A DNA stretch of 64,000 nt from JAMXLO01 sp963749575 (GCA_963749575.1 CAVVNM010000012.1:248001-312000); one strand, 5' to 3'; shown: positions 8,052 to 17,505, counted from the stretch's first letter. A program made the numbers and translations. The notes: a model not told the origin generated them from the letters alone.

Positions 8052-8972
8052 ATGAGCATTGATCCAAATTTGCAGCGCCGTGGCTTTCTGAAGTGCATGA
8101 CCTGGGCGGGAACCGCCATGGTCTGGACCGTGGCCGGCGGCGTGCCGCGCTCGCGCCTGATCGGCAGCGCCGAAGCGGCCGGCAACGATTTCACCTTCGT
8201 GCAGATCAGCGACAGTCACCTCGGCTTCGACAAGCCGGCCAATCCGGACGTGACGGCGACGCTGAAGGAGGCGCTGGACGACGTCACCAAGCTGCCGATG
8301 CAGCCGGCTTTCATGGTCCATACCGGCGATATCACGCATCTGTCCAAGCCGGCGCAGTTCGACACCGCGGCGCAGCTCTGCGGCGCGACCAAGCTGACCA
8401 TGCACACGGTGCCCGGCGAGCACGACATCCTCGAGGAGGATGGCAAGAGCTACCTCAACCGGTTCGGCAAAGGCACCAAGGGCGACGGCTGGTACAGCTT
8501 CGACGCCGGCGGCGTGCACTTCATCGGTCTGGTGAACGTGGTGAACCTGCAAGGCAACGGGCTCGGCAATCTCGGGCACGACCAGCTCGAATGGCTCGAG
8601 GACGATGTGGCGCATTTGACGGCAAGCACGCCGATCGTGGTGTTCGCGCACGTGCCGTTGTGGATCGTCTACCAGGACTGGGGTTGGGGCACGGCGGACG
8701 GGGCACAGGCGCTGTCCTACCTGAAGAAGTTCGGCTCGGTGACGGTGCTGAACGGCCACATCCACCAGACGCTGCAGAAGGTCGAGGGCAACGTGGCGTT
8801 CCACACCGCGCGCTCCACCGCGTTTCCGCAGCCGGCGCCAGGATCGGCGAAAAGTCCAGGGCCGATGGCGGTGCCAGCCGGTGAGCTGAGAAAGTACCTT
8901 GGCATTGCCAGCATCAGCCTGGTGTCATCGAAGGCGCCGCTCGCCATCGTCGATACGCCGCTCGCCGGCTGA
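8052..8972 (+). CDS. Tat-exported metallophosphoesterase (calcineurin-like)
   Basis: 306 residues. A twin-arginine signal (RRGFLK at 9-14, hydrophobic stretch to about 30) precedes a metallophosphoesterase domain. Metal-ligand motifs are Asp54-x-His56, Gly92-Asp93 with His96, the GNHD block as GEHD (Glu123 in place of Asn), His200, and Gly-His-Ile-His at 235-238. It probably hydrolyses phosphate esters in the periplasm; the substrate is unknown. The Glu replacement in the GNHD block may alter metal use. It is followed after 11 bases by the cupredoxin, so the two are cotranscribed, probably from the ECF promoter at 7974. Confidence 0.88.
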   Translation: MSIDPNLQRRGFLKCMTWAGTAMVWTVAGGVPRSRLIGSAEAAGNDFTFVQISDSHLGFDKPANPDVTATLKEALDDVTKLPMQPAFMVHTGDITHLSKPAQFDTAAQLCGATKLTMHTVPGEHDILEEDGKSYLNRFGKGTKGDGWYSFDAGGVHFIGLVNVVNLQGNGLGNLGHDQLEWLEDDVAHLTASTPIVVFAHVPLWIVYQDWGWGTADGAQALSYLKKFGSVTVLNGHIHQTLQKVEGNVAFHTARSTAFPQPAPGSAKSPGPMAVPAGELRKYLGIASISLVSSKAPLAIVDTPLAG

Positions 8973-8983
8973 GGGCACACGCC

Positions 8984-9337
8984 ATGAACCAGACTTCGCG
9001 GCCGGGCACCCTTGCCCGGCGCCTGCTGCTGCGCCGTGCGCTTGGCACAGGAATTGTGTTGGCGATCGGCAGTCGCGCCGCAGTGGCGGCGGACACTCAG
9101 ATCGTCGTCGACAATTTCACCTTCTCACCGACGCCATTGATGGTGCCGACCGGCACCACGGTGACGTGGGTGAATCACGACGACATCCCCCACAGTATCG
9201 TCTGCCCCGATCTGAAGGTGAAGTCGCATCCCTTGGATACCGATGACTCGTTCGCTTACAAGTTCGAGCAGGCGGGAACCTATGACTACATCTGCGGACT
9301 GCATCCGCATATGCATGGGCAGGTCGTGGTTACATAA
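8984..9337 (+). CDS. Exported cupredoxin (type 1 copper protein)
   Basis: 117 residues. The N-terminus has a twin-arginine-like signal (RRLLLRRALG, cleavage near Ala36). The mature beta-sandwich carries the copper ligands His70 (DDIPHS), Cys104, His107 and Met110 (CGLHPHMHG). It should be a periplasmic electron carrier. Pairing with the metallophosphoesterase and the nearby ECF sigma system suggests a shared stress-induced function; this is inference. Confidence 0.88.
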   Translation: MNQTSRPGTLARRLLLRRALGTGIVLAIGSRAAVAADTQIVVDNFTFSPTPLMVPTGTTVTWVNHDDIPHSIVCPDLKVKSHPLDTDDSFAYKFEQAGTYDYICGLHPHMHGQVVVT

Positions 9338-9385
9338 CTGAAGATTTCGTCCTGCCAGCGGCACCGCAGATCGCTCCTAGTCGGA

Positions 9386-9658
9386 TCAGGTATTCGGCGG
9401 CTGGGTCTGCGGTGTCGGGGCCAGCAGTCTGGGGTCCGCCGCGTTGATCCGATCGACCACGTCCCGGAGCTGACGCGCGAGATCGCTCAGTTGCTGCACG
9501 TGCTGGTGGATATCCGAGCCCGGTACCGGTCCCGGCACCGCCTGCGCCAGGCTGGCGCTCATCTGCGTGAGCGGTGTGAGGATGTCGTGCAGCGTCAGAT
9601 TGATGTCGTATCGCTTTACCGGGACCATGACAATGTTGGGGGCGTCCGATGGGGGCAT
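9386..9658 (-). CDS. Small hypothetical protein
   Basis: 90 residues, MPPSDAPNIVMVPVKRYDINL to PTPQTQPPNT. The middle (about 22-75) is predicted helical with heptad-like hydrophobics (LHDILTPLTQMSASL, HVQQLSDLARQLRDVVDRI), possibly a short coiled coil, with a Pro-rich tail. No family recognised. It starts 11 bases after the stop of the 332-residue protein at 9670, so the two form a transcription unit. Confidence 0.6.
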   Translation of the reverse strand: MPPSDAPNIVMVPVKRYDINLTLHDILTPLTQMSASLAQAVPGPVPGSDIHQHVQQLSDLARQLRDVVDRINAADPRLLAPTPQTQPPNT

Positions 9659-9669
9659 GGCCTGCTCCT

Positions 9670-10668
9670 TTATGCGACGGTAAAGGATGGGATCTGGACA
9701 GTGTCGATGCCGATCTGAGATAGCGTGAGGTTGAGCGCATCGTATGGCAGCGTGACGTCATGCAGCACGATCTGGCCCACCGAGGCACTGGCACTCGCAC
9801 CGGTTATCTCGAGATGGTCGATGTGCGTCAGCACCGAAGGCACGATGTGTATCACGATGCGCAGGATGCCGGCATCGAAGCCCGGTGACGGACCCCGCAG
9901 GTTCGCCGGGATATTCAGTGGTGTGGAACTGCTGATGACGGGAATCTGTGCGGTGGGCAACTGCAGGCCACCGAGCGTGAAGGATGGGATCTGCACCGGA
10001 TCACCATGAATGTGCTGGACCGTTGCATGGCCCACGGTCGCGGCCGGGATGCCGACGCCGCTCCCGGTCAACGATGTCAGCGAGAGACCGGCTATCGTGA
10101 AGCCATTCGCCGGCAATGTGACATCGGCCGCATGCACCTGTTCGGCGACCACGTTGGCAAGCTGAAGGCTGACCGGGCTCGCTGAGACAGCCAGGTTCTG
10201 CGCCGTCAGGCTTGGGACCCGGAAATTCAGGTTATTGAGCCCGGGGATCACGACATTGCCTACCGGCAACGAAAAGCCGAATGAACCGAGATTGTATGTG
10301 TCGCCAACATCGATATCGGGAATCCCAGCCGGCAGCGGAACATGAACGTGCCACTCGACTGAGATCCGCAATGTCACGGTGACGCTCATGTTCTGCAGCA
10401 CGCCCTGGGCCGCGGACATGGAAAAATCGATGTTGTTGAGCACCAGATTGCCCACCGAGATCGGCCCGAGGCCGACCTGCCCGATCGAGACAGCTTGGAG
10501 GTTCGCTTGATTGACGCTCAGCTGCGGCAGCTTCGCCAGCACATCGTCCTCCACCTGACCCGGGACAAAGTCTAGTCCCTGGTCAGGCAGCGCCGCAATG
10601 AGCGCCGACCGGCCGAGCCGCCTGCGCAGGCACTCGGCACCGGCGCACTGGTGCAGCCAGGCAGACAA
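9670..10668 (-). CDS. Hypothetical repeat-containing protein, beta-rich
   Basis: 332 residues if the TTG at 10668 is used; the true start is uncertain and may be further in, as there is no good ribosome binding site. The body consists of loosely repeated beta-type units with recurring phrases (VQIPSFTLGG, VQIPSFTVA, NLNFRVPSLTAQNL, DVTLPANGF, DVTLPYDAL). There is no signal peptide at this start, no Cys-rich or catalytic motif. It may be an adhesive or structural surface protein, but I do not recognise the family. It follows the CoA-transferase gene on the same strand with about 20 bases between them. Confidence 0.6.
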   Translation of the reverse strand: MSAWLHQCAGAECLRRRLGRSALIAALPDQGLDFVPGQVEDDVLAKLPQLSVNQANLQAVSIGQVGLGPISVGNLVLNNIDFSMSAAQGVLQNMSVTVTLRISVEWHVHVPLPAGIPDIDVGDTYNLGSFGFSLPVGNVVIPGLNNLNFRVPSLTAQNLAVSASPVSLQLANVVAEQVHAADVTLPANGFTIAGLSLTSLTGSGVGIPAATVGHATVQHIHGDPVQIPSFTLGGLQLPTAQIPVISSSTPLNIPANLRGPSPGFDAGILRIVIHIVPSVLTHIDHLEITGASASASVGQIVLHDVTLPYDALNLTLSQIGIDTVQIPSFTVA

Positions 10669-10688
10669 CTGGCAGCGGCAGCCATCGG

Positions 10689-11867
10689 CTAGCTTATGGC
10701 ATTGACCTTCCGCAGTTCGGCAATCCGCTCCGCGGGATAACCCAGCGCTTCCAGGATCGCATCGGTATGCTCGCCCGCCGCCGGCGGCTGCATGCGCAAC
10801 GCCGGGGCCTCGTCGTCGATGCAGAACGGCAGGCCCGGCAGGTTCGCGATGTTGCCCTGCGGCATCCGCACCGCCAGCGCGCGGCCGAACGCATTGAGCT
10901 GCGGATCATCGAACAGGTCCGACGGTGTGCGTACTGCCGAGAACGGTATGTTCGCCTCATCCATGATGCGTTCCAGATCGGCGATCGCGACGTCGCGCAC
11001 GATCGCCGCGACGATCGCGCGCAACGCGGGACGATTTCTCACCCGATCGGCATTGCTGGTGAAGCGTTCGTCCCGCATCAGATCCGGGCGCTCGAACCTG
11101 GCACAGAACGAGCGCCAGTGATTGTCCGATGTGATGCCGATGAACAGTTGTTCGCCGTTCAGGGTGGCGAACGTCTCATAGATCCCCCACGCACCGCTGC
11201 GCGCCGGCATCGGCGGTGACGGCGTACCGGTGGCGGCCTCGCCCGCCATATGCTGCCCCACCAGGAACGCCGAACTCTCGTACAATGCGCTGGTGATCCG
11301 CCGCCCTTCGCCGTCCTTGTCGCGCTGCCGCAGCGCTGCGAGGACAGCGAGCGCGCCCATCACGCCGCCCATGATGTCGATCACCGATGCACCGGCGCGC
11401 AGTGGTCGACCGGGCGGGCCGGTCATGTAGGCGAGGCCGGTCATATATTGCGCAATCTCGTCCAGCGATGGCCGGTGCTCGTACGGTCCGGGCAGGAACC
11501 CCTTCAGCGCGCAATAGATCAGCCGAGGGTTCAGCGTATGCACCGCATCCCAGCCAAGCCCGAGCCGATCCATCGTGCCAGGGCCGAAATTCTCGATCAG
11601 CACATCGGCGCGGCGCACCAGGTCCTGCGCCACCGCCAGCCCTTCCGGCGCCTTCACGTCGATGCAGATGCAGCGCTTGTTGCGATTGAAATAACAGAAG
11701 AACCCGGTGGCGAAGCCGTGCAGGCGGCGGGTGCGATCACCGTCCGGCGCCGGCTCCACGCGGATCACGTCGGCGCCGAGATCGGCCAGAACCACGCCGC
11801 AGGACGGGCCCATCACGGTATGGCTGAACTCGAGCACCGTCAGGTCGGCGAGCGGCAGGATTGCCAT
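10689..11867 (-). CDS. Class III CoA transferase (CaiB/BaiF family)
   Basis: 392 residues, intact. The N-terminal LADLTVLEFSHTVMGPSCG and FFCYFNRNKRCICIDVK are typical. The expected catalytic aspartate is Asp164 in GASVIDIMGG, which carries the acyl intermediate in this family. It moves CoA between a carboxylic acid donor/acceptor pair in the cytoplasm; the substrates are not deducible. The antibiotic-biosynthesis-monooxygenase-like gene lies three bases upstream, so they are cotranscribed, perhaps in a degradation pathway. Confidence 0.9.
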   Translation of the reverse strand: MAILPLADLTVLEFSHTVMGPSCGVVLADLGADVIRVEPAPDGDRTRRLHGFATGFFCYFNRNKRCICIDVKAPEGLAVAQDLVRRADVLIENFGPGTMDRLGLGWDAVHTLNPRLIYCALKGFLPGPYEHRPSLDEIAQYMTGLAYMTGPPGRPLRAGASVIDIMGGVMGALAVLAALRQRDKDGEGRRITSALYESSAFLVGQHMAGEAATGTPSPPMPARSGAWGIYETFATLNGEQLFIGITSDNHWRSFCARFERPDLMRDERFTSNADRVRNRPALRAIVAAIVRDVAIADLERIMDEANIPFSAVRTPSDLFDDPQLNAFGRALAVRMPQGNIANLPGLPFCIDDEAPALRMQPPAAGEHTDAILEALGYPAERIAELRKVNAIS

Positions 11868-11870
11868 GGC

Positions 11871-12170
11871 TCAGGCATCCTCGACCAGATCGAACAGCGC
11901 CTCGCCGGATGGCGGGACGGTCAGCCCGGCAGCCGCCGCGGTCAACTCGCGCATCGCGGCGCCGGCGCGGAACCGTTGGAGATCGGCCAGGCTGTCCCAC
12001 AGCGTCACCACCTGGTAATCGTGCGCCGCGCCGTGTTCGTGCAGTCGCCAGATGGCGCGGCAGCCGGGCTGGCGGCGCATGCCGGGAAAGCCGACGTCGC
12101 GGGTAAAGCGCAGCCAGTCGTCCAGCCGCTCCGGCACCACATGCATCGTCAGCACACGAACCAGCATCAT
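11871..12170 (-). CDS. Antibiotic biosynthesis monooxygenase (ABM) domain protein
   Basis: 99 residues. The start MMLVRVLTMHVVPERLDDWLRFT, the central GCRAIWRLHEHGAAHDYQVVTLWDSLADLQRF and the overall length match small ABM-fold proteins (dimeric alpha/beta barrel). Members act as cofactor-free oxygenases or as ligand-binding proteins; no specific reaction is claimed. It is the upstream partner of the CoA transferase. Confidence 0.75.
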   Translation of the reverse strand: MMLVRVLTMHVVPERLDDWLRFTRDVGFPGMRRQPGCRAIWRLHEHGAAHDYQVVTLWDSLADLQRFRAGAAMRELTAAAAGLTVPPSGEALFDLVEDA

Positions 12171-12179
12171 TCGATCCTT

Positions 12180-12539
12180 TCAGCCAGGCCGCGCCAGGCG
12201 CGTTCGGTCGTCGCGCAGTATGACGACACGGTCGCCCTTGCGGAAACCGGGTTGGTTGGTCTGTACGATCGACAGCGTGGCGCCGTCGTCGCTGCGGACG
12301 ATAAATTCCACCAGCGATCGATTGCCGTCATCCTGCCCGCTGCCATCGACGCCCAGCGCAGCGCGCACCGGATCGATACCGGAACGTAAGTCCACCGTCC
12401 GCATCGAAAGGATCACGCCGGCGCCGACGGGTGCGGATTGCGCAGGCGGCTTCGGCGGGCTGACGGGTGCGCATCCTGCAACGCCCGCCAATATCACCAG
12501 AGTGGGCAGATAGCTCGCCAACCGCAACGTTCTCACCAT
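12180..12539 (-). CDS. Outer-membrane-type lipoprotein of unknown function
   Basis: 119 residues from the ATG at 12539, chosen because it opens a lipoprotein signal (hydrophobic stretch then VAGC, lipidated Cys23); upstream frame extends but lacks such a signal. The mature part is Pro-rich at first, then EFIVRSDDGATLSIVQTN and GFRKGDRVVILRDDRTRL. That resembles the C-terminal half of SlyB-like lipoproteins, but without a glycine zipper. It is probably anchored in the outer membrane. Confidence 0.65.
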   Translation of the reverse strand: MVRTLRLASYLPTLVILAGVAGCAPVSPPKPPAQSAPVGAGVILSMRTVDLRSGIDPVRAALGVDGSGQDDGNRSLVEFIVRSDDGATLSIVQTNQPGFRKGDRVVILRDDRTRLARPG

Positions 12540-12774
12540 CGTTGCCTGCCGCCGCAAGCTACTCCGCGTCGGTGCGAGACTGAAACACCTGTTATCGCGA
12601 GTGACATGGCAGCATGCCGGCAAATCCGTGATTCGAGATGATCTTGCCTCGAACAGCGATCTGCGATAAGGGCTTAAGCGCTGTTCCTGATCGGATACCT
12701 GAGCGACGGCCGTCCGGCCGCCGTGCCCTCCGGCCATTCCGGCCGCGCCACGACGACGGGAGGTCCTGCCTAGG

Positions 12775-13917
12775 ATGACACGTCAGCAGCGTTCGGTTCT
12801 CCCCCACGCCGCCATATCGCGCGGCATTTGCAGCCTGGCGCTGCTCGCCCTGCTTGCGGCGTGTGCCGGCCAGGGAACCCACATCAGCGCCTCACAGGAG
12901 GCGGCGCGCTATGCCGCGCGTGCCCGTGGCAACTACGTGCCGCCCGGCCCGCCCGAGGACCCGTGGGGGCCGTATGTCCGCGAGGCCAGCAATCGATTCG
13001 ATGTACCGGACACCTGGATTCGCTCGGTCATGCGCGTCGAGTCAGGCGGCAAGGAGTACCAGAACGGCCAGTTGATCACTTCCGGCGCCGGCGCCATGGG
13101 TCTGATGCAGGTGATGCCCGAGACCTATGACGAGCTGCGCAACCGCTACAGTCTGAGCGACGATCCGTTCGACCCGCACGACAATATCCTCGCCGGCACC
13201 GCGTATCTGCGCGAGATGTACGACATCTACGGTTCGCCCGGCTTCCTCGCCGCATACAACGCAGGGCCACGGCGGCTCGACGACTATCTGAGCAACAACC
13301 GGCCGCTGCCGGACGAGACGCGGCGCTATGTGGCGATGATCGGGCCCAATATCGCCGGGGTCTATCCGAACAACCGCTCGCCCGCCGAAGACTACGCCAT
13401 GAACGCGTTGCCGATCGAGATCCCGCGGGGCACCCGCTACGGCCGCGCGGTGCAGGTTGCCAGCGGTCACGGCGGCGGCGGTCGCGCGCCGGCGCGCGGA
13501 CAGGTCGAGCTGGCGCAGCTGCCCGAGCCGCCACGGGCGCAGGCCGAGCCGCTGCCGCAGCAATACGCGCTGGCCGCGTCGCCGCCGTCACGCGGTGGCT
13601 TCCGGCTGATCCAGCAGGCCGTGGCCGAGCCGATACCGATGCGTCACGGCGGAGCACCGACCGGCCACTGGGCAATCCAGGTCGGTGCCTATTCCAGCGA
13701 GAGCATGGCCCACGCCGCACTCGGCACTGCGCGCGAGCACGCACCGACCGAGCTGGCGGTGGCGCACACCTCGGTGTCCGGTGTGCATCAGGGACGTGGG
13801 CAGCTCTATCGCGCACGCTGGACCGGACTGTCGCGCGACGCCGCGATGCAGGCCTGCCAACGCCTCGCGCACGGCCGCACGAGCTGCATGGTGGTCTCGC
13901 CGGAGTCGCAGTTGTAG
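12775..13917 (+). CDS. Lytic transglycosylase lipoprotein with SLT and SPOR domains
   Basis: 380 residues, intact. The lipobox LLAAC (Cys30) gives membrane anchoring. The SLT domain spans about 65-200 with catalytic Glu89 (RVESGG), then GAMGLMQVMPETYDEL and AAYNAGPRRLDDY. A Pro/Ala-rich linker follows, then a C-terminal SPOR domain at about 296-375 (HWAIQVGAYSS, GQLYRARWTGLSRDAAMQAC). It cleaves peptidoglycan glycan strands, and SPOR should take it to denuded glycan at the septum. A terminator-like hairpin lies downstream at 14014. Confidence 0.92.
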   Translation: MTRQQRSVLPHAAISRGICSLALLALLAACAGQGTHISASQEAARYAARARGNYVPPGPPEDPWGPYVREASNRFDVPDTWIRSVMRVESGGKEYQNGQLITSGAGAMGLMQVMPETYDELRNRYSLSDDPFDPHDNILAGTAYLREMYDIYGSPGFLAAYNAGPRRLDDYLSNNRPLPDETRRYVAMIGPNIAGVYPNNRSPAEDYAMNALPIEIPRGTRYGRAVQVASGHGGGGRAPARGQVELAQLPEPPRAQAEPLPQQYALAASPPSRGGFRLIQQAVAEPIPMRHGGAPTGHWAIQVGAYSSESMAHAALGTAREHAPTELAVAHTSVSGVHQGRGQLYRARWTGLSRDAAMQACQRLAHGRTSCMVVSPESQL

Positions 13918-14013
13918 TTCTCCGACACACACGGACGGCGCATCGCCTGGTTGGCACGCGCATGTTTCGGGTGCGACCAAGCTGTCGGATTACCACCCAC
14001 AGGACCGAAGCAG

Positions 14014-14034
14014 AAATGCCACTCGCATTTTTTT
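14014..14034. terminator. Rho-independent terminator between convergent genes
   Basis: AAATGC and GCATTT form a 6-base stem with a CACTC loop, followed on the plus strand by four further T bases. It sits between the lytic transglycosylase (ends 13917) and the end of the ABC permease (14071) and could act for the plus-strand gene. Confidence 0.55.
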
Positions 14035-14070
14035 ATTCGTGGCCGGCAGGCAATAGCCTTGTTTGTTTGA

Positions 14071-14914
14071 TTATCGCCGCCGAATGACCGCGGTCTCAAT
14101 CCACGAAATCGCCAGGTACATGGTCGACGAAACAAGCGCAAGCAACGTGACCGCGGTCATGACGACGTTGAACCTGAAGATCTGGCTGCCGGTACTGAAT
14201 CAGATAGCCGAGGCCCGTATTGGCGGACTGAAACTCGCCAACCACGACGCCGACCAACGACAGTCCGGCATTGATCTTGAGCGCCGCGATCAGTGTCGGC
14301 ACATTTCCCGGCAGCACGACTTTGGCCAATATCTGGCGCCTCGTGCCACCGAACGTCTCCACCAGCCTGATCTTGTTCGGATCCACGCTTTGAAAGCCAT
14401 TGTAGATCATTAAGACCGTAATAAAAAGCGAGATAATCAATGCCATCACATAGATCGAGAGCGTGGGTCCAAACCATATGTAGAAGACCGGCACGAATGC
14501 AATCTTTGGCATCGCGTTGGCGACGACGAGATAAGGATCGAGAACTTTGTAGACACCGTTCCACCACCACAACGCCCCCGCCAGGAGCGTACCAAGCATC
14601 ATCGCCGTCGCGAACCCGATCACGGTCGCGCGCACGGTCGCCCAGGTGTGGGTGATGATACTGACTTGTGGTGGCGTGGCGTGGAGCAGTTCCACGAATG
14701 TCGGCCAAAGCGCCGACGGATAGCTGGTGAATAGCGGGTTTATCATCTGCATTCTGGGGAGGATCTCCCACGCCAGCAGGAAGACTGCCAGCAAGCCGAA
14801 CTGGGTTGTCCGCACCGCGAGGTGGGATCGCCGCTCGCGCCGCAGCCAATCACGGTAAAGCGCGGAGAGAACGTTGTTCGCGGGCGGATCGGCTTCAGCC
14901 TTCGATATGGACAT
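14071..14914 (-). CDS. ABC transporter permease of the nitrate/sulfonate/taurine class, one frame break
   Basis: About 281 residues from MSISKAEADPP at 14914 to TAVIRRR. It has five to six membrane helices and the binding-protein-dependent permease EAA-type loop (VETFGGTRRQILAKVVLPGNVPTLIAALK). One frame break near 14190 is repaired by restoring CG in CCGCGG (QYRGSQIFRFN), which gives the missing final helix and moves the stop to 14071. The start overlaps the end of the ATPase gene by 20 bases. It forms the membrane channel of the importer encoded at 14071-16687. Confidence 0.87.
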
Positions 14915-15683
14915 CGAGTTCTCGCCAGATGGCATTAAACTGCACAGCGAATTCCGGCGCGTTGCGCGCCGCGAAAGGTGATGGCCGAGTACCGCACCGG
15001 GAAACAAAGTGGATCGCGTGTTCGGACTTCACCCGGCCCGGCCGGCGCGACAGGACGATGACGCGGTCGGCCATGCTGATCGCTTCGCCTATGTCGTGGG
15101 TGACCAGGATCGCCGTCTTGCGCTCCCGCCGTAAAATCCCGGTAATTTCATCCGCCAGCGCAAGCCGCGTTTGAGAATCCAGCGCAGAGAACGGCTCATC
15201 GAGCAGTACCACGTCCGGATCAGTGGTCAGGGTGCGAGCGAGCGCGACGCGTTGGCGCATGCCCCCAGAGAGTTGGCGCGGCAGGTGGTCAAGGAACTCA
15301 CCGAGGCCGTAGCGGGTCAGCAACTGGACCGCGCGCTCTCGCGCCTTTGCCATGTCCACGCCTTGAATTTCCGCGCCCAGCAATGCGTTGTCGAGAATGG
15401 TCCGCCACTCGAACAGGTAGTCCTGCTGAAGCATGTAGCCCACCTTCCGGTTGGGCCCGATGACCGGAGCGCCGTCTATGAACACGGCGCCATTCGTCGG
15501 TTTGACAATGCCGGAAATCAGTGACAGCAGCGTACTCTTGCCGCATCCGCTTTGACCGACAATGGCGACGAACTCGCTGGTTGAAACCGACAGCGAGATG
15601 TCTCTGAGCGCCTCGGTTTCGCCGGTCGGGCTGAAGTAACGCAGGCCGACATCACGCAGTTCGACCTTCGACGCCGGCGTCAC
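14895..15683 (-). CDS. ABC transporter ATP-binding protein (nitrate/sulfonate/taurine class)
   Basis: 262 residues, intact. Walker A is GQSGCGKST (about 43-51), the signature LSGGMRQR lies near 143, Walker B VVLLDEPF near 165, with the switch His in VTHD. The sequence is of the SsuB/TauB/NrtD type. It energises uptake through the permease that overlaps its end. The start overlaps the last codon of the binding protein by four bases. Confidence 0.92.
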   Translation of the reverse strand: MTPASKVELRDVGLRYFSPTGETEALRDISLSVSTSEFVAIVGQSGCGKSTLLSLISGIVKPTNGAVFIDGAPVIGPNRKVGYMLQQDYLFEWRTILDNALLGAEIQGVDMAKARERAVQLLTRYGLGEFLDHLPRQLSGGMRQRVALARTLTTDPDVVLLDEPFSALDSQTRLALADEITGILRRERKTAILVTHDIGEAISMADRVIVLSRRPGRVKSEHAIHFVSRCGTRPSPFAARNAPEFAVQFNAIWRELDVHIEG

Positions 15684-16687
15684 GTCGCCTTGCTGGCGAA
15701 CTCGGGACGCACGAGATCGGCGAACTTCACGCGTTTTGCCGGATCAAGTACACGACCCGCCACCAGAATGTCCTGGAACCCTTCGATCGCCCCCGGTTCG
15801 ATCGCCGGCGTCAACTTCCAGATCTTGAGCTGGCGATAACGGTCCACGGCCGCAGTCAGTACCGCCATATCGACGCCCGGAAACTGCGTGGACACGACCT
15901 GCGCCACCTCAGCGACCGGCGCAGCCGCAGTCCATTTCAGCGCCCGCGCAATCGCATCGGTCCAGGCCTGCAACATGGCGGGATTGTCATTGATGGTTTT
16001 GTCGGTTGCCGCGAACACGGTGAAATCGACAAACCCCACGGTCTGGCCGATCGAGGCAAGGACCCACGCCTTGCCATCGTGCTCAAGCTGCGACGCGGCC
16101 GGCTCATCGAAGATGGCATATTGGTGTTGTCCGGCGAGCCAGGCGCCCACGCGTGCCGGAATCGCGATGTTATTGGTGAGTTTGACGTCTTTGTCCGGGT
16201 CGATCCCGTTCTTGCGCATCGCGGCTTCAAAGAACAGCAACGGCGTGGAGGCCGGGCGGAAGCCAAGGATGTCCTTTCCCTTGAGCATGCTCCATGCGAA
16301 TTTATCGACCTTTTCACGGCCGACCAGTAAGAAGACATCGGTTGCGTTCAGTCCGCAGAAAATGCGGGCTTTGAGGGACGAGTCGCTGGTCAACACATAG
16401 ATCGCCGCGTCGGGACCAACCAGTGCAATATCGGCGCTGCCGCCGAGCAATGCCGCCATCGCCTTGTCGCCGCCGTACGCCGTTGTCAATGTGACATCCA
16501 GGCCGACGTCCGTGAAAAAACCCTTCCCGATTGCGACATAGACCGGGGCGAAGTTGACCGCATGATTGACTTCGCTGTAACGCACTTTGATCAGGGGCTT
16601 GGCCTGCGCCCGCGCGCTACGCGAGGCCGCGGACAGACAGCCAGCGGCGGCGAGGCCGGTCTGGAGTACATCGCGGCGATTGAACAT
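15680..16687 (-). CDS. ABC transporter substrate-binding protein (NMT1/THI5-like, Tat-exported)
   Basis: 335 residues from the ATG at 16687, chosen because it opens a twin-arginine signal (FNRRDVLQTGLAAAGCL). A longer in-frame start at 16777 would bury it. The mature protein has the NMT1/THI5-like fold (VNHAVNFAPVYVAIGKGFFTDVGLDVTL, GGDKAMAALLGGSADIALVGP). These proteins bind sulfonates, nitrate, thiamine precursors or aromatics; the ligand cannot be told. It is the first gene of the importer operon. Confidence 0.9.
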   Translation of the reverse strand: MFNRRDVLQTGLAAAGCLSAASRSARAQAKPLIKVRYSEVNHAVNFAPVYVAIGKGFFTDVGLDVTLTTAYGGDKAMAALLGGSADIALVGPDAAIYVLTSDSSLKARIFCGLNATDVFLLVGREKVDKFAWSMLKGKDILGFRPASTPLLFFEAAMRKNGIDPDKDVKLTNNIAIPARVGAWLAGQHQYAIFDEPAASQLEHDGKAWVLASIGQTVGFVDFTVFAATDKTINDNPAMLQAWTDAIARALKWTAAAPVAEVAQVVSTQFPGVDMAVLTAAVDRYRQLKIWKLTPAIEPGAIEGFQDILVAGRVLDPAKRVKFADLVRPEFASKAT

Positions 16688-17069
16688 GATGCATCCCCGT
16701 GCATGGTTCTGAAGAAAATCGCGGCGCGAAATCGGCCAGCCGATGGCTTCGTGGGGTGATCGGGATCCTTCCGTCACCCTGGCGCGCGTGCAAATCGGGT
16801 GGATCCCCGATCTTGCCCATGGACGCTGGGGTCGAGACCGTGAGCGTGTCGCCGAGGATCGTCAAGGGTCATTTCTTTCGCTTCCTTCGTCACGTCGGCG
16901 CAAGCGGCCTCTGCGCCCCTGCACGGAACAGCAATTGGAGGATTAATCCATTCGCTACGAAACTTAAGATTGGCGCACCACGTGAGTGAGCAAGCAGAAC
17001 ACCTTTTTTCGCTTTGGTATTCGAGGCGGGAAAGCACCTCGGCGTCCGGTTTCCCATCGGAGGATCAGC

Positions 17070-17183
17070 ATGGACCCAAAAGAAGATTGCGCTAAGGCGA
17101 TCATTTTTCAGTTCGAGAACACGTTGTGTCGCATGGCAGATGCTCTCGAAGCTTCCTGGCTCAGTTCACTCCCTGATCATTAG
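17070..17183 (+). CDS. Possible 37-residue peptide
   Basis: ATG at 17070 is preceded at proper distance by GGAGG. The peptide begins MDPKEDCAKAIIFQFEN and ends SSLPDH. It is amphipathic with two Cys, no signal and no recognised family. The ribosome binding site is the main support. Confidence 0.3.
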   Translation: MDPKEDCAKAIIFQFENTLCRMADALEASWLSSLPDH

Positions 17184-17434
17184 GTTCCTCGGCGGAAACT
17201 GTGGGGTAGTTCAGGGTGTGCTTGTGGTGGTGGCGTCTCACCGGACGGCATGGCCAAGCGGTCCGCATTGGTGCCGTCAATGATGCGATCGGCTCGTCGC
17301 AGCAATGGAGCGTCGCGCATCGCGACCAAGGCTGATTCGACGGCTGGCCAGGGTAGCAAAACAGCTTGCGGCAGGTCGCGTCAAGGCTTCATTCGCAGGC
17401 AGTGGTACCTGGCGGTCGAGTTTCGTTTCGTCAC

Positions 17435-17449
17435 TACGCATTATGCGTA
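17435..17449. repeat. Perfect 15-base palindrome, possible operator
   Basis: Two 7-base arms (TACGCAT/ATGCGTA) around a single T. It lies in an AT-richer patch 57 bases beyond the stop of the gene at 17506. It could be a regulator binding site, but no regulator gene is near. Confidence 0.3.
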
Positions 17450-17505
17450 ATTCAAGAAATATGGTACGCAACACCACAGCCGGGCGTCAGCCGCGCCCAT
17501 GTCGA

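Larger units (their letters stand above)
16688..17505. other. Gene-poor region with one possible small ORF and a palindrome
   Basis: About 820 bases between the importer operon and the protein at 17506. No conserved gene was seen on either strand. It contains the possible small ORF at 17070-17183 and the perfect inverted repeat at 17435-17449, annotated separately. Confidence 0.4.
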
